Shown here one piece after another: positions 21,831 to 61,821 of a DNA stretch of 64,000 nt. A program made the position numbers and the translations under genes. Numbering within the stretch: the stretch's first letter is position 1; the number at the start of each line of letters is the position of its first letter. This stretch comes from Stramonita haemastoma (Eukaryota > Mollusca > Gastropoda > Neogastropoda > Muricidae), in assembly GCA_030674155.1 (NCBI GenBank), contig CM060323.1, positions 43,298,011 to 43,362,010 of the forward strand, written 5' to 3'. The notes under the pieces were generated by a model. That model was given only the letters and a program-made list of their open reading frames with translations, was not told the origin of the DNA and ran no database searches.

Positions 21831-22225
21831 AAAAAACGAATTACCCCAACCCCTGATGTGATGCAATTCCAGGATTCCTAAGTTTTGAATACACATCACT
21901 GATTTTTACACACCACTTTACACTTTGCCTGGAAAATAAATTTCTCTGCATGAAATTTGGGCTTATCTCCCCTGGGAGAGAAAATGAACGCAAGCGCAGC
22001 ACCACCTAATATTTCTTGTCCTGTTTTAATGTTAGCATTACATGCTTTTCTTTTCCTATCACTTGAATTGGCCTTTTTTAGAACAGAATTCTGACAGAGT
22101 GGCAGAGATAACTTTCGTTGCCATAGTTTACTTCATGTGTGTGTGTGTGTGTGTGTGTTTGTGTGCATGTGTTATTGTGCATGTGTGTGCACATGTGTGT
22201 GGGAGGGATGGAAGGAGGGGGGGGG

Positions 22226-22227
<2 letters not shown>

Positions 22228-22312
<85 letters not shown>
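22228..22312 (+). repeat. (GA)n microsatellite
   Basis: Long GA run preceded by a G-rich tract and a GT-rich stretch (22,136-22,200). It creates spurious Arg-Glu / Ser-Leu open frames. Confidence 0.95.
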
Positions 22313-22313
<1 letters not shown>

Positions 22314-22532
22314 GGGGGGGGGGGATTGAATGAATTTTACTTAAATTAGTTAAAAAGGTTATGGCATAAGCAAACAATAAAACATACTTTTTTACAACTA
22401 GCCCTCTGAGCAAAAACAACAACAACAAAAACCTCAATTAAACAACACTTCATTTTACAGAGAAAAAGACAAAAAAAATCCTCCAGAATATAAAATAGAT
22501 AATTATTGTGAACATACAATTTTAAAACCCTG

Positions 22533-22680
<148 letters not shown>

Positions 22681-22983
22681 AGACAGACAAACAGACAGAC
22701 AGAGCAAATTCTTTCATTCAACAATAATGAATAAGCACTCATGTGCTTTTTTACATCCAGTCCCCGACCTTATCAGGGATAACATCAAGATATAAAAAAA
22801 ACCACCTCTGATTAAACAACAATAATAATGATCCAAATACCAAGAAACCATACCATGCAGCAAACAACTGACAAGAAATAAGACACAAATGCAACAATAA
22901 GGTAATAATAATAGTAAAAAGGCACTCATTCAGAAACGAAAATAAGAAGTAAGCATCAAATGATGATTTTGATTTGAAAAATA

Positions 22984-22992
22984 TCGAGAGAG

Positions 22993-23083
<91 letters not shown>

Positions 23084-23098
23084 TGAATGAATGAATGA
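22984..23098 (+). repeat. (GA)n then (GAAT)n microsatellite
   Basis: A GA run passes into short GAAT repeats. Third large GA tract within 900 bp of NIPBL intron 1. Confidence 0.95.
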
Positions 23099-23909
23099 TC
23101 AAGCTACAAAAGCACAAAACATTCTACGCCATTTCACTTTTATATGAAAAACTGCATTGTCCGGGTTTTTGTTGTTGTTGTTTTTAAACACACATCCATC
23201 CATCACAGATCTCGGTGAAAATGTTAGCTAAGCTATAGAAGAGGCTTATCTCCCCTTGACTGTCCTCTGGGTCAGCCATTGTGCTTGACCGAACAGAGGC
23301 AGATGCCACCCAAACAATCTATACTCAACAACAAAAATAAACACGTTATAATCGGTTAGCTTATCATGATTATTGTTGGTGTGCCTTATTTGTTGAAATC
23401 TTTTGTGTAAAGGAACACACTTATATGAAAATAAATAAGAAGCCAGAAGACAATTTATACGAAACTACCCCAATTGGACACCTGAAAATGAGCAGAAAAG
23501 CTCCTATTCTTAACTCCAGCCATGACACATTTTCCATTTTAGCATCAGAATATTGTAAAATTGATAAAATATTGAATCTTTAATATATATTCAGGGCTAC
23601 AGATGATTTAAGAATAGCATAATGATCACCGCGTCCCCATCCACCAACCCGACGTCTGTACAAACGATGACCCTCAGTATCTAGAATCAACAGTGTTGTT
23701 CCGATAGATCACAAAGAACCCACCTTGACTATTCACTGAAACTTCCAGCGCATCAGAATCACATTATTCCAAAATTATGTTTTACACAAATGTCCAAATG
23801 CTTTTGTAAACAACAGTAATAAACAAAAATATACCAGGAATACGGAAATCACAAAATTTTTGATCAGAGTAGTTATCGGGCACCAATCAATGTGTACCAA
23901 TACACTCAC

Positions 23910-24050
23910 CTCAGTAAATTCCTTACACTGATCACACCAGCACAGTATATGAGCTAAAAATGGGATTGTATGAATCCTAAGAGTCCGTTAAATCCGATTG
24001 GTGTCCATTTTTTCTTGGAAACTCACTAAAAATGTCAAAATTTTGCTGAT
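23910..24050 (-). other. NIPBL: NIPBL probable non-coding exon 1 (5'UTR)
   Basis: On the minus strand a strong donor (CTGAG then GTGAGTG) ends an exon at 23,910. No coding homology lies here and the NIPBL start codon is in the next exon at 16,739. I infer an untranslated first exon spliced across about 7 kb. The upstream end is a guess; RNA would be needed to place it. Confidence 0.45.
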
Positions 24051-24072
24051 TAGTGTAGCATTTTGACAATAA

Positions 24073-24084
24073 CCCGCGCCAAAA
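24073..24084 (-). promoter_or_regulatory. E2F-like site
   Basis: The minus strand reads TTTTGGCGCGGG, matching the E2F consensus TTTSGCGC. It lies between the two divergent genes. Binding is inferred from the match only. Confidence 0.45.
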
Positions 24085-24110
24085 TTACACTAACCTAATG
24101 ACAGGTTTCT

Positions 24111-24117
24111 ACTTCCG
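24111..24117 (-). promoter_or_regulatory. ETS/GABP-like site
   Basis: The minus strand reads CGGAAGT, the ETS-family core common in bidirectional promoters. It lies inside a small inverted repeat (TTCTAC ... GTAGAA). Match only. Confidence 0.35.
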
Positions 24118-24413
24118 AGTAGAACACGAAATAGTGCGTTGCATGGAATTAAATTTCGTCTTTTCTCTTAGGCTGCTTAAAACTTATATCATTATTGTTC
24201 ACGTATATTATTTTTTTCATGAATTTAATGTAAATAGTGCATTTAATCTCTCACCACGAATTAAGTTGAATGCAAACGCGAAAGAATATACACCGATGTA
24301 ATTTTTTTACCCGTTCAGTCAGTGTAAGTAGTGCGCATCTGGATTTCGCAGTGGTCTTCGGACAGGCTTGAGAGGTAAACAACAGGCAAAGCGGTGTCCT
24401 CGCTATTTTCAGC

Positions 24414-51610
<27,197 letters not shown>

Positions 51611-51930
51611 GGGCCTCACATCACATCCCATCTCCTGGCTCCCCTCTTCCCTGCAGCCCTGACATTTACGCAAGGCCTTGCCCTGTGGTGGTGCTGGGAA
51701 GTCTGCCCATGCTGCATGAACAGACAGAATCAGTTGTCTGTTGCCCCTGAGAGTAATCGGTCCAAGAATTGATTGGAGACTTTTGTGAACTGTGTAATTG
51801 ATTCTTTTGTAAGTGGTGATGTAAGTGGATAGTGTCATTGTTTTCATGAATAATCTGGAAGAAATTTATGTGTTTATATATTTTACATGTCTGCAGGAAT
51901 TATTCGAATAAAGTGATGATTTAAGTCAGA
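51611..51930 (+). other. SCP2: SCP2 3'UTR with polyadenylation signal
   Basis: A canonical AATAAA lies at 51,907-51,912, about 300 bases after the stop, so the first likely poly(A) site is near 51,930. Another AAATAAA near 52,230 could serve a longer form. Confidence 0.6.
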
Positions 51931-52729
51931 CATTTGTACGGATTTAAGAAGAAATAGTCTGGATTACAGTATCTTTGAAAAATTACAAACATTCACGTAA
52001 TATACCATCTCTCCAAAAGTATCAAATTCGTATGAACAAACACTTGTACACACCTGTGTATTTATCACAAAATATTTGTGCATAATGCTGTGAATGAAAT
52101 ATGGCTGAAAATATGCTGCATTGACTGTGACTCTGGAACAGCATCGAAGTTGGAAAAAGAAAAAAGATTTATGGTGGAATAAGCTACATTTGCAAATATG
52201 TAGATTGTATAAACAATTATTTATTTGATATAAAATAAATACATTTTAGCAACACATTTAAGTGAGGGGCATCTTGCTAAAGATTGCCATTGTGATAATC
52301 CAGTTAGTTTGGCCTCACTTCTACAAAAGTACATTGGTCAAATTATTTTACATGCACGAGTGACTAGATTTTGAGGATGTTACAGGAACACCTACAAATT
52401 ATCTGACAAATTCTATTTATCAGGTAATTTAAAAAGAAAAAGAAAAGAAAAAGCAATCATATCATCTAAACAACAAATACAGCCTGCAAAATGAAAAAGG
52501 GTGACAGGAAAAGACTATTACACTCACACGTACACACATGCACTCAAGAACAAAGCTGTTGCTGTCAGTGTGAAAAATGCCAGATTGCCTAACGTTTCTT
52601 TCTATTCCTTGTTCATGTGTTTGCTGATTTGTAGATAAGATACTTTTTTTCATATGCTGTACTATGGACATTATTATCAGTATTGTTGTTATTATTATTA
52701 TTTGGGAAGGGGGGTCATTCCTGGGCTGG

Positions 52730-53060
52730 CTAGAGCTCAAAGGTTTACCAATGAAGAGATTTTTTGTATGCAACCGTCCCCCCCCCCCACCACCACCACC
52801 ATTAATGTAGCTGCATTCTGACTTCAGGAATACAGTTAGAAATTGAACCAACCAGTTTTGCCAGGACAGTCAGGAGGTACCTCCCTGCTCTTTCCAATTT
52901 TCAACTGTCATGGGTTCTTTTTGACATGCACAAGTCCATCAGCACACGGTCCAACTGGTTTAGAGTCTCCTCCAAAAGACTTGACTTTCAGTTCAGTTTT
53001 TCTCCCGTCAGATTGGGAAGAGAGGCTGGGAATCAAACCCAGAACCAGAAGTGATGGTGG
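52730..53060 (-). mobile_element. SINE-B copy
   Basis: CTAGAGCTCAAAGGTTTACC, TAATGTAGCTGCATTCTGAC, TTTCCAATTTTCAACTG, TTTTTGACATGCACAAGTCC and GGGAATCAAACCCAGAACC. In the SCP2-FAM151 spacer. Confidence 0.65.
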
Positions 53061-55446
53061 ATGGCATATTTTTTACTGCCTTTTGTTGACAGTTACTTTT
53101 TATGTTGCATTCCAGGCATAATATTAAGACATGCCCTGGGGTCCATATTAGATTATGTTGATATTTACTGGGTTACAACATTGTGTCTGAAGCTGTGGTT
53201 TTGATCTTTTTGTGATATATTTTGTTTTATTTTACGTCTAAATGTGATTTTTATGTTTGTTTGGTATTTAAACAGAACTTCATCGATATTTAAATAAGAA
53301 CTGGAAATTTTACTGCACAGTATTGAGTTGAATGTGCCTTGTTTTTGTTGCTGTCTATGATTTGTGTTTGCCCTAATTTCAGAGTTAATTAAGCAGAGTA
53401 ACTCGATTTCTGCCTCCAAACTGGAAATCCTTAGAGGAGAGGGGTAAATAAGTGCAGAAACCCATTCAAGATAGTAAGAGTTGATAAAGGTGTTGCCTTT
53501 CTTTCTGTCTTTCTTGTTGATTGCTATGTTTTCTGTTGTGTCATAATTTTTCCCCCCCAAGTTAGACATTATCTGTCAATTGATTCTTGTCACTAAACTT
53601 TTCCAACCTAAATACTCATTTTTAACTCCATTTTACAGGATAAATAACATGGATGAAATTTATGACTTGTTCAGATTATTTTTTAAAAAAAACAACACTC
53701 ACACACAAAACTGAATTTTACATTTTAAATCAGCTTTACTAGATATAATAGACTATTCAAATGAAGTTTTGTGGAAACATTGAGCTGGGCATACAAGAAA
53801 AGATTATGGGTTAAGTGTACATATAAATCCTAGCGGAAGAGGGAAGTGAATATGGGCAGAATGAGTTTTTATCTGTTTGTTATGAATGAGAGTGAGTAAA
53901 TATTGATTGACATATTACTCGCGACATTTGTTTTCAATGTGTTTGAATATGAATAAATATTGATTATCACTCGCAATATTTGTTTTCATTGTATGGTTGT
54001 TAATGTTTGTGGATGATAACAGAGATGAGTTCCAAAAGCAGGTGACAGTGCAAAGTAACCTGTGATGACCCCATAAATATATCAAACATGTGTTACTTCT
54101 TTAAAACTTAACATGACATTAGGCATAAGTATCTCACTACAGCTTCCATCCACTCATCCATACACAAGTATTTTCTTTTTTAAATCATCATGGCTATTGT
54201 ATTCAAGGAGAAATGTTGGCTTCTTTTGAAAGTTTTATTCAGGAATGTAAAAATAATGTCCAATGAAACAGTCTTAATAACATTTATAGATATATAAATA
54301 TTTGTAAAGCAAAACATCAATAAAAACAATGTCAATAAAAGCCTCACCCGGCTTCATACAGATTTGTTTCATGAACTATACCGTCCAACATATGTGTCTT
54401 ATGTAACAAATATAATATATCTCCTCATGGATATGCATGTACCAGGTATCAATATTCAAGCATCAGCTATGGGCATGTTAGTGATGTGAATTTACAATAA
54501 AATTTTCAGTTTTAAATTTTGCCCAAAAAATAAAGTTTTTTTTTCTGTTCTTTCATGAAAAGCCACATCACCACTGAGGCATGGGAGCACACTGCACATG
54601 CCAATACACTCACTCACTCGCTCACACACACACACACACACACCTAGTCATGACATTCTGGACAGATTCTCCTCTTCTTGAAGATAACCCCACCACCATA
54701 ATCCATTTATATTATTTATGGTCCTAATTATGGTCCCACCATTTAGAAAACATTACTTTAAAAAAAAAATGTTTGTTAAAATCAAAAAAGGGACCTTCAT
54801 TGACAGACTGTCACATGTTCTAAAATGTAATGCTGAGGAGAAAGTGCTGAGCAGCACGCAAGTTAAATGGATAAATCAACCATCTTGAAGAAAAATGTTC
54901 ATATGATTAAAAAAACAACAAAAAACAAAACACATAAAACCCCAGCATCATCATCAAAAGATACAAATAAAAATCCAAAGACAAAACATTGTATTTACCC
55001 CCAAAATAAATAACTTAAGCTTGTGGTGTAGATTGTTCACTGACTATGCAGTTATATATATCTTTTTTCTAAGAGCACCATCCTCAATGAACATTTTCCC
55101 TGGCGAAGTGATACACTATTCAAAACAACTACACTAAGAAACATAAAGCATATGGCAGTATTGAAAGAAAATGTGAATTACCTGGTATTAACTGCTTCCT
55201 GCAAGAACTGAGTATTTACCTTGTCAATGAAATACTTTTTCTTGCTTGAAAACATTGCAGCATGTCTTAATATAAATAAAAAACACTCAGAAACATGTCA
55301 TGACTAGAAATCTGCTTGTTTTATTCATAAATCATTCAAGCATGTATTTGATGGAAATCAAATCGAGTTTTACAACAGTTGCACAAGATCATGGCTAATT
55401 ATCTTGTTCCATCAGAAAGGGTGTTATGGAGCTATCCATTCACAGG

Positions 55447-55612
55447 AGATGGTCACAGCTACAGTGCTAGCAAAGCAAGTTCTGAACTCTGGAGATGGTC
55501 ACAGCTACAGCGCTAGCAAAGCAAGTTCTGGACTCTGGAGGATGGTCACAGGCTAAAAGCGCTAGCAAAGCAAGTTCTGGACTCTGGAGATAGTCACTGC
55601 TAGCAAGTTCTT
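55447..55612 (+). repeat. Minisatellite, about three units of 55 bp
   Basis: The unit GAGATGGTCACAGCTACAG, GCTAGCAAAGCAAGTTCTG, ACTCTG repeats about three times with a degenerate fourth. No function seen. Confidence 0.75.
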
Positions 55613-57045
55613 AATCTTTCCCACCCCCTCCACCAAGTAAATAACAAATGTAACAGTTTGGAAATGCAAGGAAAACTCATTGCAATTGCTACAGAACCAT
55701 TTAGCAGCTGTGACTACAGTAACACTGCCTTGTCAGCTTACTAGTAAACCAACAATGGTAAGATTTTGGCAGTTGCAATCTTCATAATGTGACAGGGTGG
55801 TAAGTAGATTATCTCCCATGTGATTAGAGTGTGGCAACTGTGTCATGTTTCTATTTTGGGACACACCTGTGAATTGTATGATGCTCTGTTTCCTTGGGTG
55901 GTGGTTGAAAACCCTCCATTGCATACACTTCACCTTCATGGTGAAATGTAGAATTCATGCAAGCTCTTTTTAGAGGTCACATCCTAACTGTCTAGCTGTA
56001 CCTACCCAAGATGCTGTGCAGAGATGGGAGATTACAGATGCAACAACTTGTAAAAACACACACACACTTACTCACTCACATATTTTTACACTTCCATTAT
56101 AAAAACTTTGTATATCTATGCACTTCCTGCTTCGATATGGAATGTTTTATACTGGAATGAAAGTATTAAAATTTAGGAATGTGTTCTTATTAGCTTCATG
56201 AAGATGTCTTTCCTTTTCTGTTCTTCTACTGAGCTGAAAAAACTTCTCATCCTCCCAATTCCCCTCCAATGCAATATATTACCTTTTGTAAGATTTTAAA
56301 CGAATATAAATGTCAATGTAGTCATCCTCTTTTTCTTATTATCATGAGCTGCCACGGAAACACAACCACATAACATATGCTCTCTTCAGCAGCATTCCAT
56401 AACAATGATGTTACTTATGTTAAGGCATTGATGAAGACTGGTTAAAAAATCCACAACAAAACAGAATAATTCAAAAATGACATTATTGTAATAAACATTT
56501 ACATGATTACAGATTTGATATGTATTCTGGTAAACAATTAAAAAAAACCCAACTTCTGATGTGTTCAAATGCATACAGATCAGTGGATTCGCATTTTCAC
56601 TCAACATATCCTTTCCAATTATGTTCTACATACAGCTAGTACTGCACAAACATAATAATACAAGATTCCAGTTTATCATCATACCTCACCTGTTGGCATC
56701 ACCTGGTACGAGGGTAGCCGCCGCACCCCATAACACCGACATGATCCTCCTTCTCCATTTGATTCAGTCTTTGCTGGCCCTCCTGACTTCATGGATTCTC
56801 ATTCCATATAATACACACAAAAATACAAGATTCCACCAGACAATAAAATATCTGATACCAACAACAACAATACATCCAATATCAAACTCCAGCTTCCAGT
56901 CCATATCATAGACAGGGTAAACAACAGACTATAGCAACTAATCATCTGCTCATTATAATTCTGCCACTTTGCCACACTGGCAAGCATGTACTACACACAC
57001 TGTACAACAAGTTTTGGCATCGTGTGTTTCACGGCTAAGCTTCAG

Positions 57046-58167
57046 CTAGGACATATCTTGCTTGATGGTCAGCTCGTCAATGACCGCCTGTCGATTGTTG
57101 TCCTCCATCCTCACCAGGAAAGGGGAGGAGGAATCGCGGGCCAGCTCTGCAGGGATGTTGACCGTCAGCGTCAAATGCGAATCTTCCTCAGGCACCACGC
57201 TCTCCAGCGTGTGGCAGTCGTGCACCGTCCACACCTTGAAAATCACCTGGTCCCCGGTGTCCGTGATGCGGAACCGGAAACAGTTGACGGCGCTGGGCGT
57301 GATTCTGGCCGTTTTCCTGAAGTTGGGCACGTTCTCCGGCATGTCACTGCCTTTCACTTCCACGTCTCCGTCTACTCCTATGAAACACTTGATCCCCACG
57401 ATGTGCTCAAAATTGGCGTAGGAGGTGGAGCGGGTGTAAATGTTGAGGCCTGTGGAGAAAGACTCTGCCTCTTCGTTTTCCCTGTTCAAAAACTGCACTC
57501 TTCCCTGAATGTAGACGTCGGCTGAGGGGGGGTAATGGGCCTTGCTGGCGATGTAGACTATGGGCGAGGTGAGAATGAAGCTCTCGGTGCTGGGGAGGAT
57601 GGCGTCCTTCTGAATGTAAAAGCCCATCTTCAGCCAGGCCTTGTGACGGAACATCACCTTGTCCCTCTTGCTGACAAAGTGGCTCACTTTCCCCTGGGAC
57701 TGGTGACGGTACAGGCTCAGCATCTTCTCAAAACGCTTGTGGCTCAGGTCGAAGAAAACTCCCTCAGGAGGGAAACGATACGAGATGTACATCAGATCCT
57801 CGCTGAGAACCACATCACGTTCCACATGCACAACATTCAACGACGAATGCTTTATGTTGTCGCACAGCCATCTCAACTGAGTGACTGAATTGCGAATCAG
57901 AGACAACCTGACTTCGAAGGTGATGGGTTGCTCATCATCAATCCTCCATTTCTTGACCAGCTCATACATATCCATGACCATGTTCCAGGAATAGCCGCTC
58001 TGACTGAGGTCCGTGTGAGTGCCGGTGGTCCAGCCCAGTGACAAAGTGCACTTTGGGAACTCGCGCTTCAAAGTGCGAAAGAAACGACTTGGGTCAACCT
58101 TGACCTCGCGTCCATGAGGTCCTGGTAAGACATCTGCGTGGATCCACACAGGCACTCGCAATGGACT
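57046..58167 (-). CDS. FAM151: FAM151 exon 4 (long terminal coding exon)
   Basis: Acceptor TTTGTTGCAG. It encodes SPLRVPVWIHADVLPGPHG, then TLSLGWTTGTHTDLSQSGY and YSWNMVMDMYELVKKW, followed by the C-terminal extension ending LTIKQDMS and stop TAG at 57,048-57,046. The plus strand also has open frames here, which are shadows. No clear poly(A) signal is visible downstream within 1 kb. Confidence 0.93.
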   Translation of the reverse strand, partial: SPLRVPVWIHADVLPGPHGREVKVDPSRFFRTLKREFPKCTLSLGWTTGTHTDLSQSGYSWNMVMDMYELVKKWRIDDEQPITFEVRLSLIRNSVTQLRWLCDNIKHSSLNVVHVERDVVLSEDLMYISYRFPPEGVFFDLSHKRFEKMLSLYRHQSQGKVSHFVSKRDKVMFRHKAWLKMGFYIQKDAILPSTESFILTSPIVYIASKAHYPPSADVYIQGRVQFLNRENEEAESFSTGLNIYTRSTSYANFEHIVGIKCFIGVDGDVEVKGSDMPENVPNFRKTARITPSAVNCFRFRITDTGDQVIFKVWTVHDCHTLESVVPEEDSHLTLTVNIPAELARDSSSPFLVRMEDNNRQAVIDELTIKQDMS

Positions 58168-61100
58168 CTGCAACAAAGGTACACATCTGTGTTAAGATAA
58201 AAGATCACAAACGCAGACAGACACACACACATACACACACAAACATACACACACATGCACGCACAACACACACACACACACACGCATTCAAACAAGATAT
58301 CCGGGGGGTGGGGAGGGAGGTATTTCAAATAAACTGTATATTTAACCATGTACACATACACAAGTGAATATCTAAACCTTAAAAAAAAACCCACAAAAAC
58401 AGTAACACAACAGTACACAGACTATTGCACACTTGCATACATCCGGCAGACACACAGCGTAATTATACAATTACCAACGACCTATCTGACAAGTGAACCC
58501 CTTTTCACACACCCACAATACAAACTCCAAGCATGATTAGTGATGTGGGTAATACATTTCCCCACAGGTGGACTAGGCATGTTTTAGAAGACTTTCCAAG
58601 TAGTGCTCTCATCTTTTTCTGGCAGTACCCAACTCTCCTACCCTGTCTTTCTTTTCTGCGTCTATTTTCGGGGTACACAGAGGAAGTGTAGCAGCTGAAG
58701 ATAGTACACATGTTGTGACATCCAACTGAGAACACAAAAGTTTCTCTTTTTCTTTTCCTTTTTTTGATTGTTATTCCTGTGGAAATTGTCAAGCACATCT
58801 ATTCATCTTTCTTTTTTCTGTAAAACCTTTTTACATATATATATATATATAAATATCACTTCACAGTCCTCACAAAGAAATAAAAGCCATGATTTAAAAT
58901 TCTATTTTTCTTTCCTTACTTTCCTTAGGGACTTGTGTTTGTTTTGTTTGTGGGGGGGGGGGGGGGGGGGGGGGGTTGCAGGTCCCTCTTCATAGGCCCT
59001 CAAAATAGAAAAGTTTTTCTTTTCCTTTCCTTCTAATTTTTTTTTCTTCTTTTGTTTTCATTTTCTTTTTAATAAAACAGCTGAAACTGAAACTAACATT
59101 AAATAATCAATAACCTGAAGTAGGACCTTCACTGTAAAATGTGTGCTACCTAGTCTGTGATCATTTAACCCACTGGCAACTGAGTAAGAAAATGATGCTA
59201 TGATCACCTGGCTGTAGCAAGCATTCTCCACACACTTAGATTTACAAAACTACATACACAGCAAATGGATGTAAAAAAAAAAGCACATGAGTCCTTATTC
59301 CATTATCCATGATATAAAAGAATAAATAAAGAAATAAAATAAATAGAGCCAGAAATTCCAAGCAAACGTTTTCCCTGTACCTTGAAGTTAAAGTCCTTGA
59401 GGCTCTGCAGGGCAATCTCCACAGGGTCAATGGAGGAGAAGTCCAGCTTGATGCCCTTCTTGCGATACTTGATGTCCTCCAGCCAGTCCACCAATGGGTA
59501 GTCTCCCCCTGCTCCGTCCAGTCGCCCCATGACTGGAACCAGTTTCTGATGCGGGGTTCCCTGGTCTTGAAGAATAACGTCGCCTTCGATCATGTAAACG
59601 TGGGCTGAAACAATCATTTTTATGACTGGTCAGCATCATTTTTTTGTCTTCACATGACATGCTTAAAAAAACAAATACAGGCAGAATTATGTCACTACTG
59701 TCCGAAAAACACTTTTTCAGCATCTTGTGGTCATTCTCAATGGCTGTCAACACCATCATGGGTGAAATCGGTCCACTGCAATCAGGAAGTGAAACAAAAC
59801 AAAACAAAACAAAACAAAAAAAAGATATTGCAACTGCTACATTGTTAAATACAACTGCTCTCTAAAATAAAAAACCACCCAATGATCGTACTGTCCTTTC
59901 AAAGAAAGACTTTGATTTTATCTCTAAGTTAAGACAAAAAACACTGTTGCTACAATTAAAAGTAATGCTGCAGGGAGGTTGGATAGCCCAGTGGTTAGAG
60001 CACTAAGCTCATAACCTAAAGGTTGCAGGTTTGAGCCTTGACCAAGGTTCAATCAATCAAAGCAATCAAAACACTGAAAGTGAGCAAACTGTGTTGTTAC
60101 CAAGCAAAATAAATCACACAGGTAATGGCTTTGTGAAGAATAAATCAGTAAATAAAACTAATAAAACTAATCTATCCAGTATCCTTACACAAAACAGCTT
60201 TTTCCAAAGCATCTTTGCTATTGGTTGACCGGGCCCAGGTGATTTTACTGGCGTCTCTCTTCACATCAAAATATACCAGTGTGCTGACATCTGACTCCAC
60301 GCGGAAAGATGGCATGTGTGGCACCAGCCCTGCAAAAAAAAAAAGGAAATCAAATTTGTTATATATAGTAAAATTCTTTTAAGGTTTTGCATTCTACATG
60401 AAGGTAACAATGTATGGTTTACTTTACTTCACATGAAATTCATGTCTAGCCCTTATGCTCCTTTTTGTGCACCTCTCACTGACATCCACACACAAGAAAA
60501 ACAATGTCTTACAAGGAAGATGCGATTCATGCAAATATTTGTAAAGATGATTGTTTGATTATTAAAAAGAAACTAAATCCTCATACAACAATGAAGGTTA
60601 TAATGCCAATAATAAACATACTATGATAAATAATTCTTTTCAACTAATAATATTGGTAATTTGATAGGTAAAAAGAAACTGAATCCAGATAATGCTCTAT
60701 CATGATTCATATAAATGACAATACAAAGCTCCTCAACAAGTGCATCAACTGAGACTCTCTGCTGAAGGGATAGTGCTGTATTCTTCATGTGGGCATGTTT
60801 ATTTATTTATCTTTATTGTTCATTCTTTTATTTGATGATAATGGAATAAGCACTCATGTGCTTTTTTTACATCCAGTCCCCATGTGAATGCAATTCTGTA
60901 AATTTTGTCATCTGTTCCCACTGGCACACAATGGCCTACTCAACTAATGGAATGGGTTTTATTTTGTGTGCATGATGTTCTGTGAGTATTCCCACATTGC
61001 ACCTTGGTTTATAGTCTCATTAGAACTCAATAGAAGGGTTTTGGGGGTAAGTGGAATTGGCACTTATGTTAACTTCAGAGAAAAATCCTCTTGAACGAGG

Positions 61101-61775
61101 TTCAAACCTGGGTCAGCAGATCACAAACACAATGTGCATCACTCATTAATCTTACCACAAGGCTTTCCTATCCCCAAAGGTTTTTTTTTTTTTTTTAAAA
61201 AGTTTTAACACAGCCCTCCCCTTCATAACAATGACATGGATGTAGTGGCTGCGGAGATGGTTGAAGGGTTGTGTTTTGTCTACTTTGCTTGTGTGGCACA
61301 CTCGTTTCCATCATGCTTGATGGGCAGAATACAACTGCCCCCCACTGGCCCCAGTCAAACTCTAAGACTAACGCAAAGAAACAGGATGCCATGATTCTGG
61401 AAATGGAACATCAGTTCCTGGCTACAGAACATGCCCTCCTGCACCTTCTTTACTTCGGGTTTCTCTTTTTAGCAGCTGAAAAGCAATTTTCTAAAAAATA
61501 AAAAAAATATTTGAAAAAAGGGGGCAGGCTGGAATCCTTCTGGCAATACTTCTCTTCTATGCAGGATCAAATTCTTCATTTCTAAGGGGTTTTATGCTGT
61601 GGATCAATGTGATGAGCGACACAAGTTTGCTTCTTTTTTTTTCATGAAGCCCAATACTGGCAATAGGAAACATAAACTATCTTTTATACATGTATATGTG
61701 CCTGCATACACATAATGTAACATATAGCATATATCTATATATATCTATTACATATATTTAATGTAATGTGCACAT

Positions 61776-61821
<46 letters not shown>

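Larger units (their letters stand above)
23911..24413. promoter_or_regulatory. Putative shared NIPBL / SCP2 bidirectional promoter
   Basis: The probable first exon of NIPBL (minus) and the start codon of SCP2 (plus) are about 500 bp apart and diverge, so transcription must start in or near this interval for both. It is free of the SINEs and microsatellites common elsewhere, holds an E2F-like and an ETS-like motif, and shows no TATA box at a useful distance. Start sites are not visible from sequence. Confidence 0.6.
51931..57045. other. SCP2-FAM151 intergenic spacer
   Basis: Five kb between two converging genes. It holds a SINE-B copy, a short minisatellite and scattered AT-rich sequence. No open frame has recognisable homology or good splice context. 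It may include the 3'UTR of FAM151. Confidence 0.6.

Noticed and set aside
52840..53570. Genes in the SCP2-FAM151 spacer
   Set aside because: The open frames overlap a SINE-B copy or AT-rich sequence without homology or splice context.
57062..57888. Plus-strand open frames opposite FAM151 exon 4
   Set aside because: They are shadows of a GC-rich coding exon; the minus-strand frame carries the DUF2181 homology.
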